A stretch of 64,000 nucleotides of DNA from Aggregicoccus sp. 17bor-14 (GTDB taxonomy: Bacteria > Myxococcota > Myxococcia > Myxococcales > Myxococcaceae): positions 635,424-699,423 of the forward strand of contig NZ_VJZZ01000001.1 in assembly GCF_009659535.1 (NCBI RefSeq). The letters are read 5' to 3'. Numbering within the stretch: the stretch's first letter is position 1; the number at the start of each line of letters is the position of its first letter. The position numbers were made by a program, and so were the translations under genes. Positions 44,210 to 52,098 of this stretch are shown in pieces. The notes under the pieces are model-generated. The model was not told the origin of the DNA. It saw only the letters and a program-made list of their open reading frames with translations, and did no database searches.

Positions 44210-45142
44210 CTAGCGTTCCCCCGCCGATCGCCGGAGCACGCGCGCCCCGACCCTGCACTGCGACAGCAGCACGCAGCGCGCGCAGTTCTCGCGCACCGGA
44301 GTCGCGGGGCACACGCCGCTCATCCCGTAATGACAGAGCGCGAAGTCGTAGCGCACCGGGTCCTCGGGAGAGAGCAGCCGCAGCGCGGCCGTGACCTCCT
44401 CTGCCGTGCGCCAGCTCAGGTCCGTGCGCTTCGTGAGCCCGAGGTGGCGCGAGATGCGCCCGATGTGTGTGTCGATGGGGATGAGCAACTGCGAAGGGCG
44501 CACCCGCGTCCAGATGCCGAAGTCCACCCCGTCCTCCCGGCCGCGCACCATCCAGCGCAGGAAGAGGTTGAGGCGCTTGGCGGAGCCCGCGCCCAGGGGC
44601 GATGGCAAGAGGAAGCCGAGCCCCCGCTCGGGGCCGAGCGCGCGGCGCAGCTTCTCCATGGGGATGTCGCGCAGTGCCGCGGTGAAGTGGCTCAGTGCGC
44701 CGTGCAGGCTCCCGCTGCGCTCCAGGCCCTCGACGAAGAGCGCCTCGAGGCTGCCGTGCCCTCGCAGCGCCTTGCCCATCCCGAGCAACAGCACGGCCAC
44801 ATCCGTGCCCACGTTGAAGCGGTAGACGAAGCCCTCGAGCAGGGTCTTCGCGCCCGCCACGTCCAGGCCGCGCACGAAGGCAGCGGGAGACGGGCCCATC
44901 TGCCGCAGCAGCGCGTCCACCTTCGGCCGGAACAGGTCCGCGCGGCCGTAGGCGAGCGCCGCGGCGAGCAAGCCGCTCACCTCGATGTCCCGCGGATCCG
45001 TGTAGCGGTGCGGGAACTCCACAGGGTCGAACCCGATGCGCGCCCGCGCATCCGTCGAGGCCAGGAAGGCGTCGAGGCTCGCGCGCAGCTGGGCCGCTGC
45101 GGCGGGCTTCAACTGCACAGGGCTGGCCTTGCGACGAGTCAA
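44210..45142 (-). CDS. TIGR02757-family protein (DUF2400)
   Basis: 310 residues from TTG; GGAGG (45151-45155) eight bases upstream supports this start. Family features: YTDPRDIEVSGLLAAALAYGR, FVYRFNVGTDVAVLL, KRLNLFLRWMVRG-DGVDFGIW and IPIDTHIGRISRHLGL. The C-terminus carries cysteines (CHYGMSGVCPATP, NCARCVLLSQC), like the iron-sulphur loop of endonuclease III-type HhH glycosylases, to which this family appears related. Enzymatic role unproven. Convergent with the 169-residue lipoprotein. Confidence 0.88.
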   Translation of the reverse strand: MTRRKASPVQLKPAAAAQLRASLDAFLASTDARARIGFDPVEFPHRYTDPRDIEVSGLLAAALAYGRADLFRPKVDALLRQMGPSPAAFVRGLDVAGAKTLLEGFVYRFNVGTDVAVLLLGMGKALRGHGSLEALFVEGLERSGSLHGALSHFTAALRDIPMEKLRRALGPERGLGFLLPSPLGAGSAKRLNLFLRWMVRGREDGVDFGIWTRVRPSQLLIPIDTHIGRISRHLGLTKRTDLSWRTAEEVTAALRLLSPEDPVRYDFALCHYGMSGVCPATPVRENCARCVLLSQCRVGARVLRRSAGER

Positions 45143-45150
45143 CGGGTGCG

Positions 45151-45155
45151 CCTCC
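45151..45155 (-). promoter_or_regulatory. Shine-Dalgarno site supporting a TTG start
   Basis: GGAGG on the minus strand, eight bases before TTG ACT CGT, the first codons of the TIGR02757-family gene. Confidence 0.65.
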
Positions 45156-45207
45156 GAACCAGGGTGAACGCTCGGAGCACGGGGAGGATTCCTCTTCCCT
45201 CACCCCG

Positions 45208-45280
45208 TCCCTCTCCCAGGGGGAGAGGGGACAGCTTCGCCCACGTTCCGCGCCCCAGCCCTCTCCCACAGGGAGAGGGA
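45208..45280. repeat. Two REP-like palindromes CCCTCTCCC-N3-GGGAGAGGG
   Basis: 45209-45229 and 45259-45279 each hold CCCTCTCCC, three bases, GGGAGAGGG. Both lie in the 148 bases between the MoaB-like and TIGR02757 genes. This is a typical extragenic palindrome type seen in many GC-rich bacteria. It can act as a transcript 3' end; no U-tract follows. Confidence 0.75.
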
Positions 45281-45290
45281 GGACACGGGC

Positions 45291-45932
45291 TCAGCGCGTG
45301 AGCTCGCGCACCGCGTGTCCCAGCTCCGGGAGGATGAGCTTCTCGAGCGCGAGCCGCACGGCCTGCGGCGAGCCCGGCAGCGCGAACACCACCATCCCCT
45401 GGTAGGTGCCAGCCACCGCGCGCGACATCATCGCGGGGCTGCCGATGTCCCGGTACGAGAGCGCCCGGAACAGCTCTCCGAAGCCCGGCAGCGTCTTCTC
45501 GAAGAGCGGCTGCAGCGTCTCCACCGTCACGTCGCGCCGCCCGATGCCGGTGCCCCCGTTGAAGAGCACGGCGCGCGCGCCTGCAGCTTGCGCCTCGGAG
45601 AGCGCCGCGCGGATGCCCTCGGCCTCGTCGCGCACCACCCGGTAGCCGCACACCGTGTGCCCCGCCGCCTCCAGCCCCTCGCGCAGCACGCGCCCGCTGT
45701 CGTCGCGCGCCTCGCCGCGGCTGTCAGAGCAGGTCACGACGAAGGTGCTCACGTGCACCGGCGCGTGCGCCTTGTGCTCGTCCGCCGCATGCGAGTGCCC
45801 GTGCTCGTGGCCCGCACCGTGGTGGTGGTCGTGGTCGTGCCCATGCTGATGGTCGTGGTCGTGACCGTGCGAGTGGCCATGACCGTGCGAGTGCCCGTGG
45901 TCATGGTCGTGATCGTGTCCGTCGTGTCCCAT
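45291..45932 (-). CDS. MoaB/MogA-type molybdopterin protein with histidine-rich N-terminus
   Basis: 213 residues from ATG. Residues 1-48 contain 23 histidines in HD, HG and HS repeats, then a linker and a MoCF-type domain (about 60-213). The family signature is intact: LFNGGTGIGRRDVTVETL, then SPAMMSRAVAGTYQGMVVFALPGSP. MoaB/MogA proteins bind molybdopterin and adenylate it during molybdenum cofactor synthesis. The His-rich tail is not part of this family and probably binds zinc, nickel or copper. The gene is 29 bases downstream of a Rieske gene on the same strand. Confidence 0.85.
   Translation of the reverse strand: MGHDGHDHDHDHGHSHGHGHSHGHDHDHQHGHDHDHHHGAGHEHGHSHAADEHKAHAPVHVSTFVVTCSDSRGEARDDSGRVLREGLEAAGHTVCGYRVVRDEAEGIRAALSEAQAAGARAVLFNGGTGIGRRDVTVETLQPLFEKTLPGFGELFRALSYRDIGSPAMMSRAVAGTYQGMVVFALPGSPQAVRLALEKLILPELGHAVRELTR
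45790..45932 (-). repeat. Tandem repeat encoding the His-rich tail
   Basis: Repeated CAC/CAT-GAC and CAC-GGC units code the histidine-rich N-terminus of the MoaB-like protein. Such DNA can expand or shrink by slippage. Confidence 0.7.
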
Positions 45933-45961
45933 CGCTGCGCGCTCCCCTTGATCCAGACGTC

Positions 45962-46279
45962 CTAGACGTCGCCTTCCGGCAGGTCGATCAGCAGCTCGCC
46001 GTTCTCCACGGAGATGGCCATGGCGGGCTGATCGTCGCACACGCCCGGCGAGGTGGCGTTCTTGCCGGTGTCCATGTCGAAGCCCACCTCGTGGCAGGGG
46101 CAGACGACGAGGTTGCCCTCGAGGTGGCCGCCCGACAGCAGGCAGCCCGCGTGGTTGCACCAGTCGTCGAGCCCCTTGTAGCGCCCGTTGATCTTCGCCA
46201 CGCACACGCTGCGCTTGCCGACCTCGTAGCCGCGCAGCTCCTTCTCGGAGAAGTCCGCGGGCCCCAGCTTGATCTTCAT
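45962..46279 (-). CDS. Rieske-type [2Fe-2S] ferredoxin
   Basis: 105 residues, ATG. Both Rieske motifs are visible: CNHAGC (C-x-H) and CPCHEVGF (C-x2-H spacing), which ligate the 2Fe-2S cluster. It resembles NirD/NdoA-type soluble Rieske ferredoxins that feed electrons to oxygenases or reductases. It lies just upstream of the MoaB-like gene and is read in the same direction; it diverges from polX, with a 78-base gap. Confidence 0.88.
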   Translation of the reverse strand: MKIKLGPADFSEKELRGYEVGKRSVCVAKINGRYKGLDDWCNHAGCLLSGGHLEGNLVVCPCHEVGFDMDTGKNATSPGVCDDQPAMAISVENGELLIDLPEGDV

Positions 46280-46357
46280 CGTCACCCTTCTGGCACTCGG
46301 GCCCCACCCTCCAGGGCCGCCCGCGCACTTGTGCCCCACGCGCATTACTCTTGGGAA

Positions 46358-48091
46358 GTGAATCGCGACGAGGTGGCCAAGATCCTGCGCGACATCTCCC
46401 TCCTGCTCCAACTCAAGGGGGAGAACGCGTTCAAGAGCCGTGCGTACGACATCGGTGCAGACCGCATCTCCGGGCTGACGGAGGACCTGGGCCCGCTCGT
46501 GACGAGCGGCCGCCTGCAGGAGCTGCCGGGGATCGGCCAGGCGCTCGCCCAGAAGATTACCGAGCTGGTGACCACCGGTAAGCTCGACTACTTCGAGCGC
46601 CTGAAGGCCGAGTTCCCGCCGGGGCTGCTCGAGCTCTTGCGCATCCCGGACGTGGGCCCGCGCAAGGTAGCCCTGCTCTGGAGCGAGCTGAAGGTGGGCA
46701 GCGTGGCGGAGCTCGAGCTCGCCTGCCGCCAGGGCCGCGTGCGCGAGCTCAAGGGCTTCGGCGAGAAGAGCGAGGCGAAGATCCTGGAGGGCATCGCGCT
46801 CTACCAGCGCGCGCACGGCGGCGGCACGCGGCGCCCCCTGGGCGAGGTGCTCCCGCAGGCGCGCGCGCTGCTCGCACACGTGCAGGCGGCGCCGGGCGTG
46901 GTGCGCGCGAGCCTCGCGGGGAGCGTGCGCCGCGGGCGCGAGACCGTGGGGGACGTGGACCTCATCGCCTCGGCGGCCGAGCCCGGCCCGGTGCTGGACG
47001 CGCTCGCGAAGGCCCCGGGCGTGGCGCAGCTCATCGGCAAGGGCGAGAGCAAGTGCTCCGTGCGGCTCGCGGACGGCGACCTGCAGGTGGACCTGCGCGT
47101 GCTCCCGGACGAGGACTACGCGACGGCGCTGCACCACTTCACCGGCTCCAAGGCGCACCACCTTCGGCTGCGCGGGCTCGCCCAGGACCGGGGCCTGAGC
47201 ATCTCCGAGTGGGGCGTGCAGCAGCGCGACGGCACGAAGCTCGCGGTCCCCACCGAGGGGGCGCTCTACGCGGCGCTGGGGATGCAGCCGGTGCCGCCCG
47301 AGCTGCGCGAGGACACGGGGGAAATCGAGGCCGCGCTCGCGGGCACGCTGCCCACGGACCTCGTCACGCTCGAGGACGTGCTCGGGGCGGTGCACGCGCA
47401 CAGCACCTGGTCGGACGGCAAGCACACGCTCGAGGAGATGGCGCGCGCCGCCAAGGCGCTGGGCCTGCGCTACCTCACGGTGACGGAGCACAGCGAGGCG
47501 GCCATCTACGCGCGCGGGCTGAAGCAGGACGACCTGAAGCGGCAGTGGGAGGAGATCGACGAGGTGAACGCCCGGGTGACCGGGGTGCGCCTGCTCAAGG
47601 GAATCGAGGTGGACATCCTGGAGAGCGGCGCGCTGGACTACCCGGACGCGCTGCTCGAGCAGCTCGAGGTGGTCATCGGCTCCATCCACGTGCGCCACTC
47701 CATGGACGAGGCGCAGATGACGCAGCGCCTGTTGCAGGCCTTCGACAACCCCTTCCTACAGATCCTCGGGCACCCCACCGGGCGGCTCATCAACGAGCGC
47801 GAGCCGTACGCGCTTCGCATGGAGGCAGTGCTCGACAAGGCCGCCGAGAAGGGCGTGGCGGTGGAGGTGAACGGCAAGCCGCAGCGCCTGGACCTCAAGG
47901 CCGAGCACGTGCGCATGGCCGTCGCGCGCGGCGTGCGACTGGTGATGAGCTGCGATGCGCACAAGGCCGAGGATCTCCAGAACCTCGCCTTCGCGGTGGC
48001 CACGGCGCGCCGGGGCTGGGCGCGAAAGGGGAACGTGCTCAACACCCTCCCGGCCGAGGACTTCATCCGCGCGCTGCGCCGCCGCCCCTAG
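46358..48091 (+). CDS. polX: DNA polymerase/3'-5' exonuclease PolX
   Basis: 577 residues from GTG (the frame stays open upstream to 46091, but that part overlaps the Rieske gene). N-terminal HhH region (LQELPGIGQALAQKI, IPDVGPRKVALLW), then the family-X palm (LAGSVRRGRETVGDVDLI) with catalytic aspartates, and a C-terminal PHP domain (HAHSTWSDGKHTLEEM, EHSEAAIYARGL, MSCDAHKAEDL) for exonuclease activity. PolX acts in base-excision repair and gap filling. Typical length and order. Confidence 0.93.
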   Translation: MNRDEVAKILRDISLLLQLKGENAFKSRAYDIGADRISGLTEDLGPLVTSGRLQELPGIGQALAQKITELVTTGKLDYFERLKAEFPPGLLELLRIPDVGPRKVALLWSELKVGSVAELELACRQGRVRELKGFGEKSEAKILEGIALYQRAHGGGTRRPLGEVLPQARALLAHVQAAPGVVRASLAGSVRRGRETVGDVDLIASAAEPGPVLDALAKAPGVAQLIGKGESKCSVRLADGDLQVDLRVLPDEDYATALHHFTGSKAHHLRLRGLAQDRGLSISEWGVQQRDGTKLAVPTEGALYAALGMQPVPPELREDTGEIEAALAGTLPTDLVTLEDVLGAVHAHSTWSDGKHTLEEMARAAKALGLRYLTVTEHSEAAIYARGLKQDDLKRQWEEIDEVNARVTGVRLLKGIEVDILESGALDYPDALLEQLEVVIGSIHVRHSMDEAQMTQRLLQAFDNPFLQILGHPTGRLINEREPYALRMEAVLDKAAEKGVAVEVNGKPQRLDLKAEHVRMAVARGVRLVMSCDAHKAEDLQNLAFAVATARRGWARKGNVLNTLPAEDFIRALRRRP

Positions 48092-48130
48092 CCGCGGCGC
48101 GCGCGGGTGCTACGCTGCGCGCCCCTCCCG

Positions 48131-48730
48131 ATGCGCCTTCCCTGTCTCCTCAGCCTGTGGCTCCTCGCGCTGCCCGCGCACGCGCAGGGCCCCGCGGCCG
48201 CACCCCCGACCCGCGCAGGCCTCCAGCGCGCGCTCGAGGCGCACGCGCGCTCCGCCGTGCAGGTGCAGGGCCCGCACAAGAGCGGCCCCGGCGTGATCGT
48301 GGGGGCGGGCGGCCAGGTGCTCACGTCCGTGGAGCAGGTGGGCCTCTACGAGGCGCAGGTACAGAGCGACGCGGGCCCGCAGCGCGCCCCCGTGCTGATG
48401 GCGAGCGCGAGCCTGAAGGTCGCGCTGCTGCGCCTTCCGGGCGAGGGCCACCCCGCGGCCTCCGTCGCCCTGCTGCCCTCCGCCGGCGCCGAGCGCCCGT
48501 GGCTCATCGGCGTGGTGGACGCGCAGGGCAAGCGCGCCCGGGCGGTGGCGGGCCGGGCGGCGCCCTCGCGCGGGCCCTTCCTCCGGGTGCCCCTCGCGCT
48601 CGCGCCCGGCAGTCCCCTCTTCGATGCGCAGGGCCGGCTCGTCGCGGTCGCCGTGGCGCGCCGCGGGCCTCGCGCCTGTGAGGCGCTGCCCCTGAGCGCG
48701 GTGAAGCAGCAGCTGGTGGGCACGAAGTGA
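48131..48730 (+). CDS. Exported trypsin-like fold protein, catalytic residues degenerate
   Basis: 199 residues with a signal peptide ending about residue 20 (ALPAHAQG). The rest follows the S1C/HtrA chymotrypsin pattern, for example SGPGVIVGAGGQVLTSVEQV and PLFDAQGRLVAVAVA, but the usual His of 'VLTNxHVV' reads VEQV and the GNSGG serine motif reads LAPGSPLF. It is therefore probably a non-enzymatic protease relative that binds peptides or partners. The stop overlaps the CPBP gene start (GTGA), so the two are coupled. Confidence 0.72.
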   Translation: MRLPCLLSLWLLALPAHAQGPAAAPPTRAGLQRALEAHARSAVQVQGPHKSGPGVIVGAGGQVLTSVEQVGLYEAQVQSDAGPQRAPVLMASASLKVALLRLPGEGHPAASVALLPSAGAERPWLIGVVDAQGKRARAVAGRAAPSRGPFLRVPLALAPGSPLFDAQGRLVAVAVARRGPRACEALPLSAVKQQLVGTK

Positions 48731-49446
48731 ATCCCGCGCGCTGGCCGGGCGCGGTGCGCGAGGCGGTGGGCCTCTGGGCGCTGGGCTTCCTCGGCATCGT
48801 GGTGGCGTTCCTGCTCCTCGGGAACTCCACCGTCCCCAAGCTGGTGGCCACCGTGGGCTTCCTCTACCTGCCGCTGCTCGCGATGCGCCGGCGCGACGAG
48901 GACTACCGCGACTACGGGGTGACCCTCCGGGCGTGGCGCGAGGACCTGCGCCTCTTCCTCGTGCTGTGCCTCGTCGTGGGCCCGCTCTACTTCGTGGGCT
49001 TCGCCCTCGCGGCGAAGGTGGTGCCGCTGCTGCCCTTCGGGCTCGCGCACCACCTCACGCCCCACGCGGGCGCAGGCGCGGTGAGCTTCGTGCCCCGCCT
49101 GCCGCCGCGCTTTGGCGAGTGGGTGGTGGACCAGCTCCTGGTGGTGGCGCTGCCCGAGGAGTTCTTCTACCGCGGCTACGTGCAGGCGCGGCTGCGCGAC
49201 GCGTGGCCCCAGGGCCGGCGCTTCCTCGGGGCGCGGCTGGGCCCGGCCTTCTGGGTGACGGCGCTGCTCTTCGCGCTCGGCCACCTGGCCATCTTCCAGA
49301 CCTGGCGCCTCTTCGTCTTCTTCCCGGCGCTGCTCTTCGGCTGGATGCGCGAGCGCACGGGTACCGTGGTGGGCTCCACGCTGTTCCACGCCGCGTGCAA
49401 CCTCTTCGCGGCCTTCCTGCAGGCTTCCTACTTCGGCGTGCCCTGA
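48727..49446 (+). CDS. CPBP-family intramembrane protease (possible myxosortase-like)
   Basis: 239 residues from GTG, overlapping the previous stop. At least six hydrophobic segments. The CPBP (Abi/Rce1-type) glutamate motif is in PEEFFYRGYVQARL (about residues 145-146 for the Glu pair), with the later His in LGHLA and FHAACNLF. In Myxococcota, some such proteases are proposed sorting enzymes for C-terminal MYXO-CTERM tails (myxosortases); I infer this possibility from taxon and architecture only. It overlaps the next convergent gene by 19 bases. Confidence 0.83.
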   Translation: MNPARWPGAVREAVGLWALGFLGIVVAFLLLGNSTVPKLVATVGFLYLPLLAMRRRDEDYRDYGVTLRAWREDLRLFLVLCLVVGPLYFVGFALAAKVVPLLPFGLAHHLTPHAGAGAVSFVPRLPPRFGEWVVDQLLVVALPEEFFYRGYVQARLRDAWPQGRRFLGARLGPAFWVTALLFALGHLAIFQTWRLFVFFPALLFGWMRERTGTVVGSTLFHAACNLFAAFLQASYFGVP

Positions 49447-50276
49447 GCGGGCCCGAGGTGCTTCACCTGCAGGCGCCCGTCCACCACGAGCGCGGTCGCG
49501 TGCGGCAGCTCCACCCAGCCGCTGGTGCGGCGCGGGTGGCTCGCCACGGCGACGGACAGCCGGCGCCGGTGCGCCTCGCGCAGGGTGTGGGTGGCCGCGG
49601 TGGCTGCGCCCAGGCCGCAAGCCTCGCAGGTGTCGGTGCCCTCGAGCCGGGCGTAGAAGAGGGGCTCCGCGCCCCAGCGCACGGCCGCGAGGAGCTCGCC
49701 GTTGGTGGCCACCAGGTTGAGCTCGGCGGTGCGCGCGGCGCCCGCGTGGGCTGCGGCGGCGTCCACCTCGTGGGCCACCTCGCGCAGCACGTGGCCCGCC
49801 ACCTCCGCCTCGAGCCGCGGGTCGTTCATGCGGCCCGTCTCCCGCAGCCGGGCGAGGAAGAGCGCGAAGACGACCTCGCTGTCCGTGCCGCCCAGCACCA
49901 GCCGGCGCAGGTGCGCGGGCACGCGCTCGAGCAGCCCGGCGCGCGCGGCGCGGAACTCGGGCACGCTGCCCTGGTGGGCGAAGAGCCACTGGCGCGCCCG
50001 GAAGGGCTGGGTGTTCTCCTCCGCCACGAGCCCCAGGGGCTGACGCGCTGCGTGCAGCACCAGCGCCGCCGAGCCGTAGCGCGGCGCGAGGCTCGAGAGC
50101 GTGCGCCCCTCGGCGCCCGCGAAGCGCTCCAGCAGCACCTCCTCCTGCGCGTAGGTGCCCACGCCCATGGCGTTGACGGGGCCCGCGGCCTCCAGCCCCA
50201 CCTGTGCCTCCAGGCGCTGCAGCTCGCAGCGGAGCAGGTTCGGATCGGACGTGAGCAGGGCAAAGGCGAGGGACAT
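49428..50276 (-). CDS. Class II glutamine amidotransferase-like protein without Cys2
   Basis: 282 residues from ATG. The Ntn fold of YafJ-type amidotransferases is recognisable: FAHQGSVPEF, LVLGGTDSEVVFALFLARL and the C-terminal SHPRRTSGWVELPHATALV. However, residue 2 is Ser in MSLAFALL, whereas true class II enzymes need Cys there as nucleophile. It is therefore likely inactive as an amidotransferase, or uses another residue. It converges on the CPBP gene with a 19-base overlap. Confidence 0.75.
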   Translation of the reverse strand: MSLAFALLTSDPNLLRCELQRLEAQVGLEAAGPVNAMGVGTYAQEEVLLERFAGAEGRTLSSLAPRYGSAALVLHAARQPLGLVAEENTQPFRARQWLFAHQGSVPEFRAARAGLLERVPAHLRRLVLGGTDSEVVFALFLARLRETGRMNDPRLEAEVAGHVLREVAHEVDAAAAHAGAARTAELNLVATNGELLAAVRWGAEPLFYARLEGTDTCEACGLGAATAATHTLREAHRRRLSVAVASHPRRTSGWVELPHATALVVDGRLQVKHLGPAQGTPK

Positions 50277-50396
50277 GGTGGCGCGGCTCCTTCCAGGCTC
50301 TAGATAATGGCGCCCCTGTCCGTCCTCAAGCCAGCGGCAGGGTCGCAAAAGACCATCCAAGCCCTTGAAAACATTGTCCTTTGCCGCACTTCCGGT

Positions 50397-50426
50397 TTGA
50401 CACTCCCGGAGCGGACTGCCTAACAT
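50397..50426 (+). promoter_or_regulatory. Sigma-70-like promoter of the Hsp70 operon
   Basis: TTGACA, 18-base spacer, TAACAT; predicted start at about 50433, 49 bases before the ATG. No heat-shock CIRCE element or other operator was recognised in the 205-base gap. Confidence 0.65.
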
Positions 50427-50481
50427 TGCGCGGCGCTCCAACGGCTGGAGATCGCAGGACTTTTCGCGGAGCGGAGACGAG

Positions 50482-52086
50482 ATGGCGGACGAGATCGCAA
50501 TCGGCATCGACCTGGGCACCTCGTACTCGTGTGTGGCGGTGGTCCAGGACGGTCAGCCGACGGTCATCCCCAACGAGTGGGGTGAGACGACCCACGCCTC
50601 CTGCGTGTCCTTCCTCGACGACGGCACCGTGCTGGTGGGCAACGCCGCGAAGAAGAACATCATCACCAACGCCGAGGCGACGGTGTACTCCGCCAAGCGC
50701 CTCATCGGGCGCTACTACTTCTCCGACGAGGTGAAGAAGGCGCAGGCGGTGATGCCCTACCGCATCGTCGAGGGCGAGAACAACGCGGTGCGCATCAACG
50801 TGCGCGACCGCGACTACTCGCTGCCCGAGATCTCCGCCCTGGTGCTCAAGGAGCTCAAGGCGATCGCGGAGACCTTCCTCAACCGCGAGGTGACCAAGGC
50901 GGTCATCACGGTCCCGGCCTACTTCAACGACAACCAGCGCCAGGCCACGAAGGACGCGGGCCGCATCGCTGGGCTCGAGGTGCTGCGCATCCTCAACGAG
51001 CCCACCTCCGCGGCGCTCGCGTACGGCTTCGGCCGGGACGTGAACCAGCGCGTGGTGGTCTACGACCTGGGCGGCGGCACCTTCGACGTCTCCATCCTGG
51101 AGATCGGCAAGGACGTGTTCGAGGTGCTCGCCACCGCGGGTGACACGTACCTGGGCGGCGACGACTTCGACGACCGCATCATGACCTGGCTCGCCGAGGA
51201 CTTCCTCGCGAAGACCCGCCTGGACCTGCGGCAGAACAAGTACTGCCTGCAGATGCTCAAGGAGTCCGCGGAGAAGGCCAAGATCGACGTGGGCCAGGAG
51301 GGCGTGGCCGACATCCTGTGCGCGGGCATCTGCCAGGACGCGAACGGCAACGTGCTGGACCTGCGCCAGACGCTCACCCAGGACGCCTTCAACCGGATGG
51401 TGATGGACCTGGTGCAGCGCACCTTCAAGGTCTGCGACGAGGCGCTGCAGAGCGCACGCCTCACCGCGGCGGACATCGACGCGGTCATCCTCGTGGGCGG
51501 CCCCACCCGCCTGCCCATCATCCGCAACTCGGTGAAGCACTACTTCCAGAAGGAGCCCATGGAGGGGATCAACCCCGACCAGGTCGTGGCCATGGGCGCC
51601 TCGCTGCAGGCGCACGCGCTGCTGGACAGCCGCACCGAGACCTTCCTCGTGGACGTGACGCCGCTGTCGCTGCGCATCGGCACGGTGGGCGGCTACACGG
51701 AGAAGGTGATCGACAAGAACACGCCGGTGCCCATCGACAAGTCGAAGACCTTCACCACCAGCCGGGACGGCCAGGAGAAGGTGAAGATCCGCGTGTACCA
51801 GGGCGAGTCGAACAAGGCGGAGGAGTGCGAGCTGCTCGGCGAGTTCGAGTTCTCGGGCTTCCGCATCGGCTACCGCGGCGAGGTGAAGATCGAGGTCACC
51901 TTCGAGATCAACACCGACGGCCTGGTGAACGTCTCGGCGGCGGACGTGGAGACGGGGCAGAAGACCTCCACCACCATCTCGCTCTCCTCGGGCCTCTCCG
52001 AGGCGGACATCCAGAAGTCCATCGAGGCGAACCGCCAGGTCCAGCTCGCCGGCCACGGCTCGGATCTCCCCGCGGTGGCGTCGTAG
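50482..52086 (+). CDS. Hsp70-family chaperone lacking the C-terminal lid
   Basis: 534 residues. The ATPase domain is complete (IGIDLGTSYSCVAVVQDG, ITVPAYFNDNQRQATKDAG, VVYDLGGGTFDVS, VILVGGPTRLPIIR). The substrate beta-sandwich is present (EVTFEINTDGLVNVSA), but the sequence ends about 35 residues later, so the helical lid and C-terminal tail of DnaK (usually 610-640 residues) are missing. It is a paralogue, not the main DnaK. In Myxococcus a DnaK-like gene (sglK) is needed for social motility; relation to this one is not established. The J-protein gene starts 12 bases downstream. Confidence 0.93.
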   Translation: MADEIAIGIDLGTSYSCVAVVQDGQPTVIPNEWGETTHASCVSFLDDGTVLVGNAAKKNIITNAEATVYSAKRLIGRYYFSDEVKKAQAVMPYRIVEGENNAVRINVRDRDYSLPEISALVLKELKAIAETFLNREVTKAVITVPAYFNDNQRQATKDAGRIAGLEVLRILNEPTSAALAYGFGRDVNQRVVVYDLGGGTFDVSILEIGKDVFEVLATAGDTYLGGDDFDDRIMTWLAEDFLAKTRLDLRQNKYCLQMLKESAEKAKIDVGQEGVADILCAGICQDANGNVLDLRQTLTQDAFNRMVMDLVQRTFKVCDEALQSARLTAADIDAVILVGGPTRLPIIRNSVKHYFQKEPMEGINPDQVVAMGASLQAHALLDSRTETFLVDVTPLSLRIGTVGGYTEKVIDKNTPVPIDKSKTFTTSRDGQEKVKIRVYQGESNKAEECELLGEFEFSGFRIGYRGEVKIEVTFEINTDGLVNVSAADVETGQKTSTTISLSSGLSEADIQKSIEANRQVQLAGHGSDLPAVAS

Positions 52087-52098
52087 GCGGGGCGCGCC

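Noticed and set aside
45790..45932. Possible CRISPR or satellite repeat
   Set aside because: The repeat is coding (His-rich tail in frame with a MoaB domain) and has no spacers.
50277..50481. CIRCE-like or sigma-32 heat-shock element upstream of Hsp70
   Set aside because: No inverted repeat of the CIRCE type and no CTTGAA/CCCCAT pair was found; only a sigma-70-like promoter.
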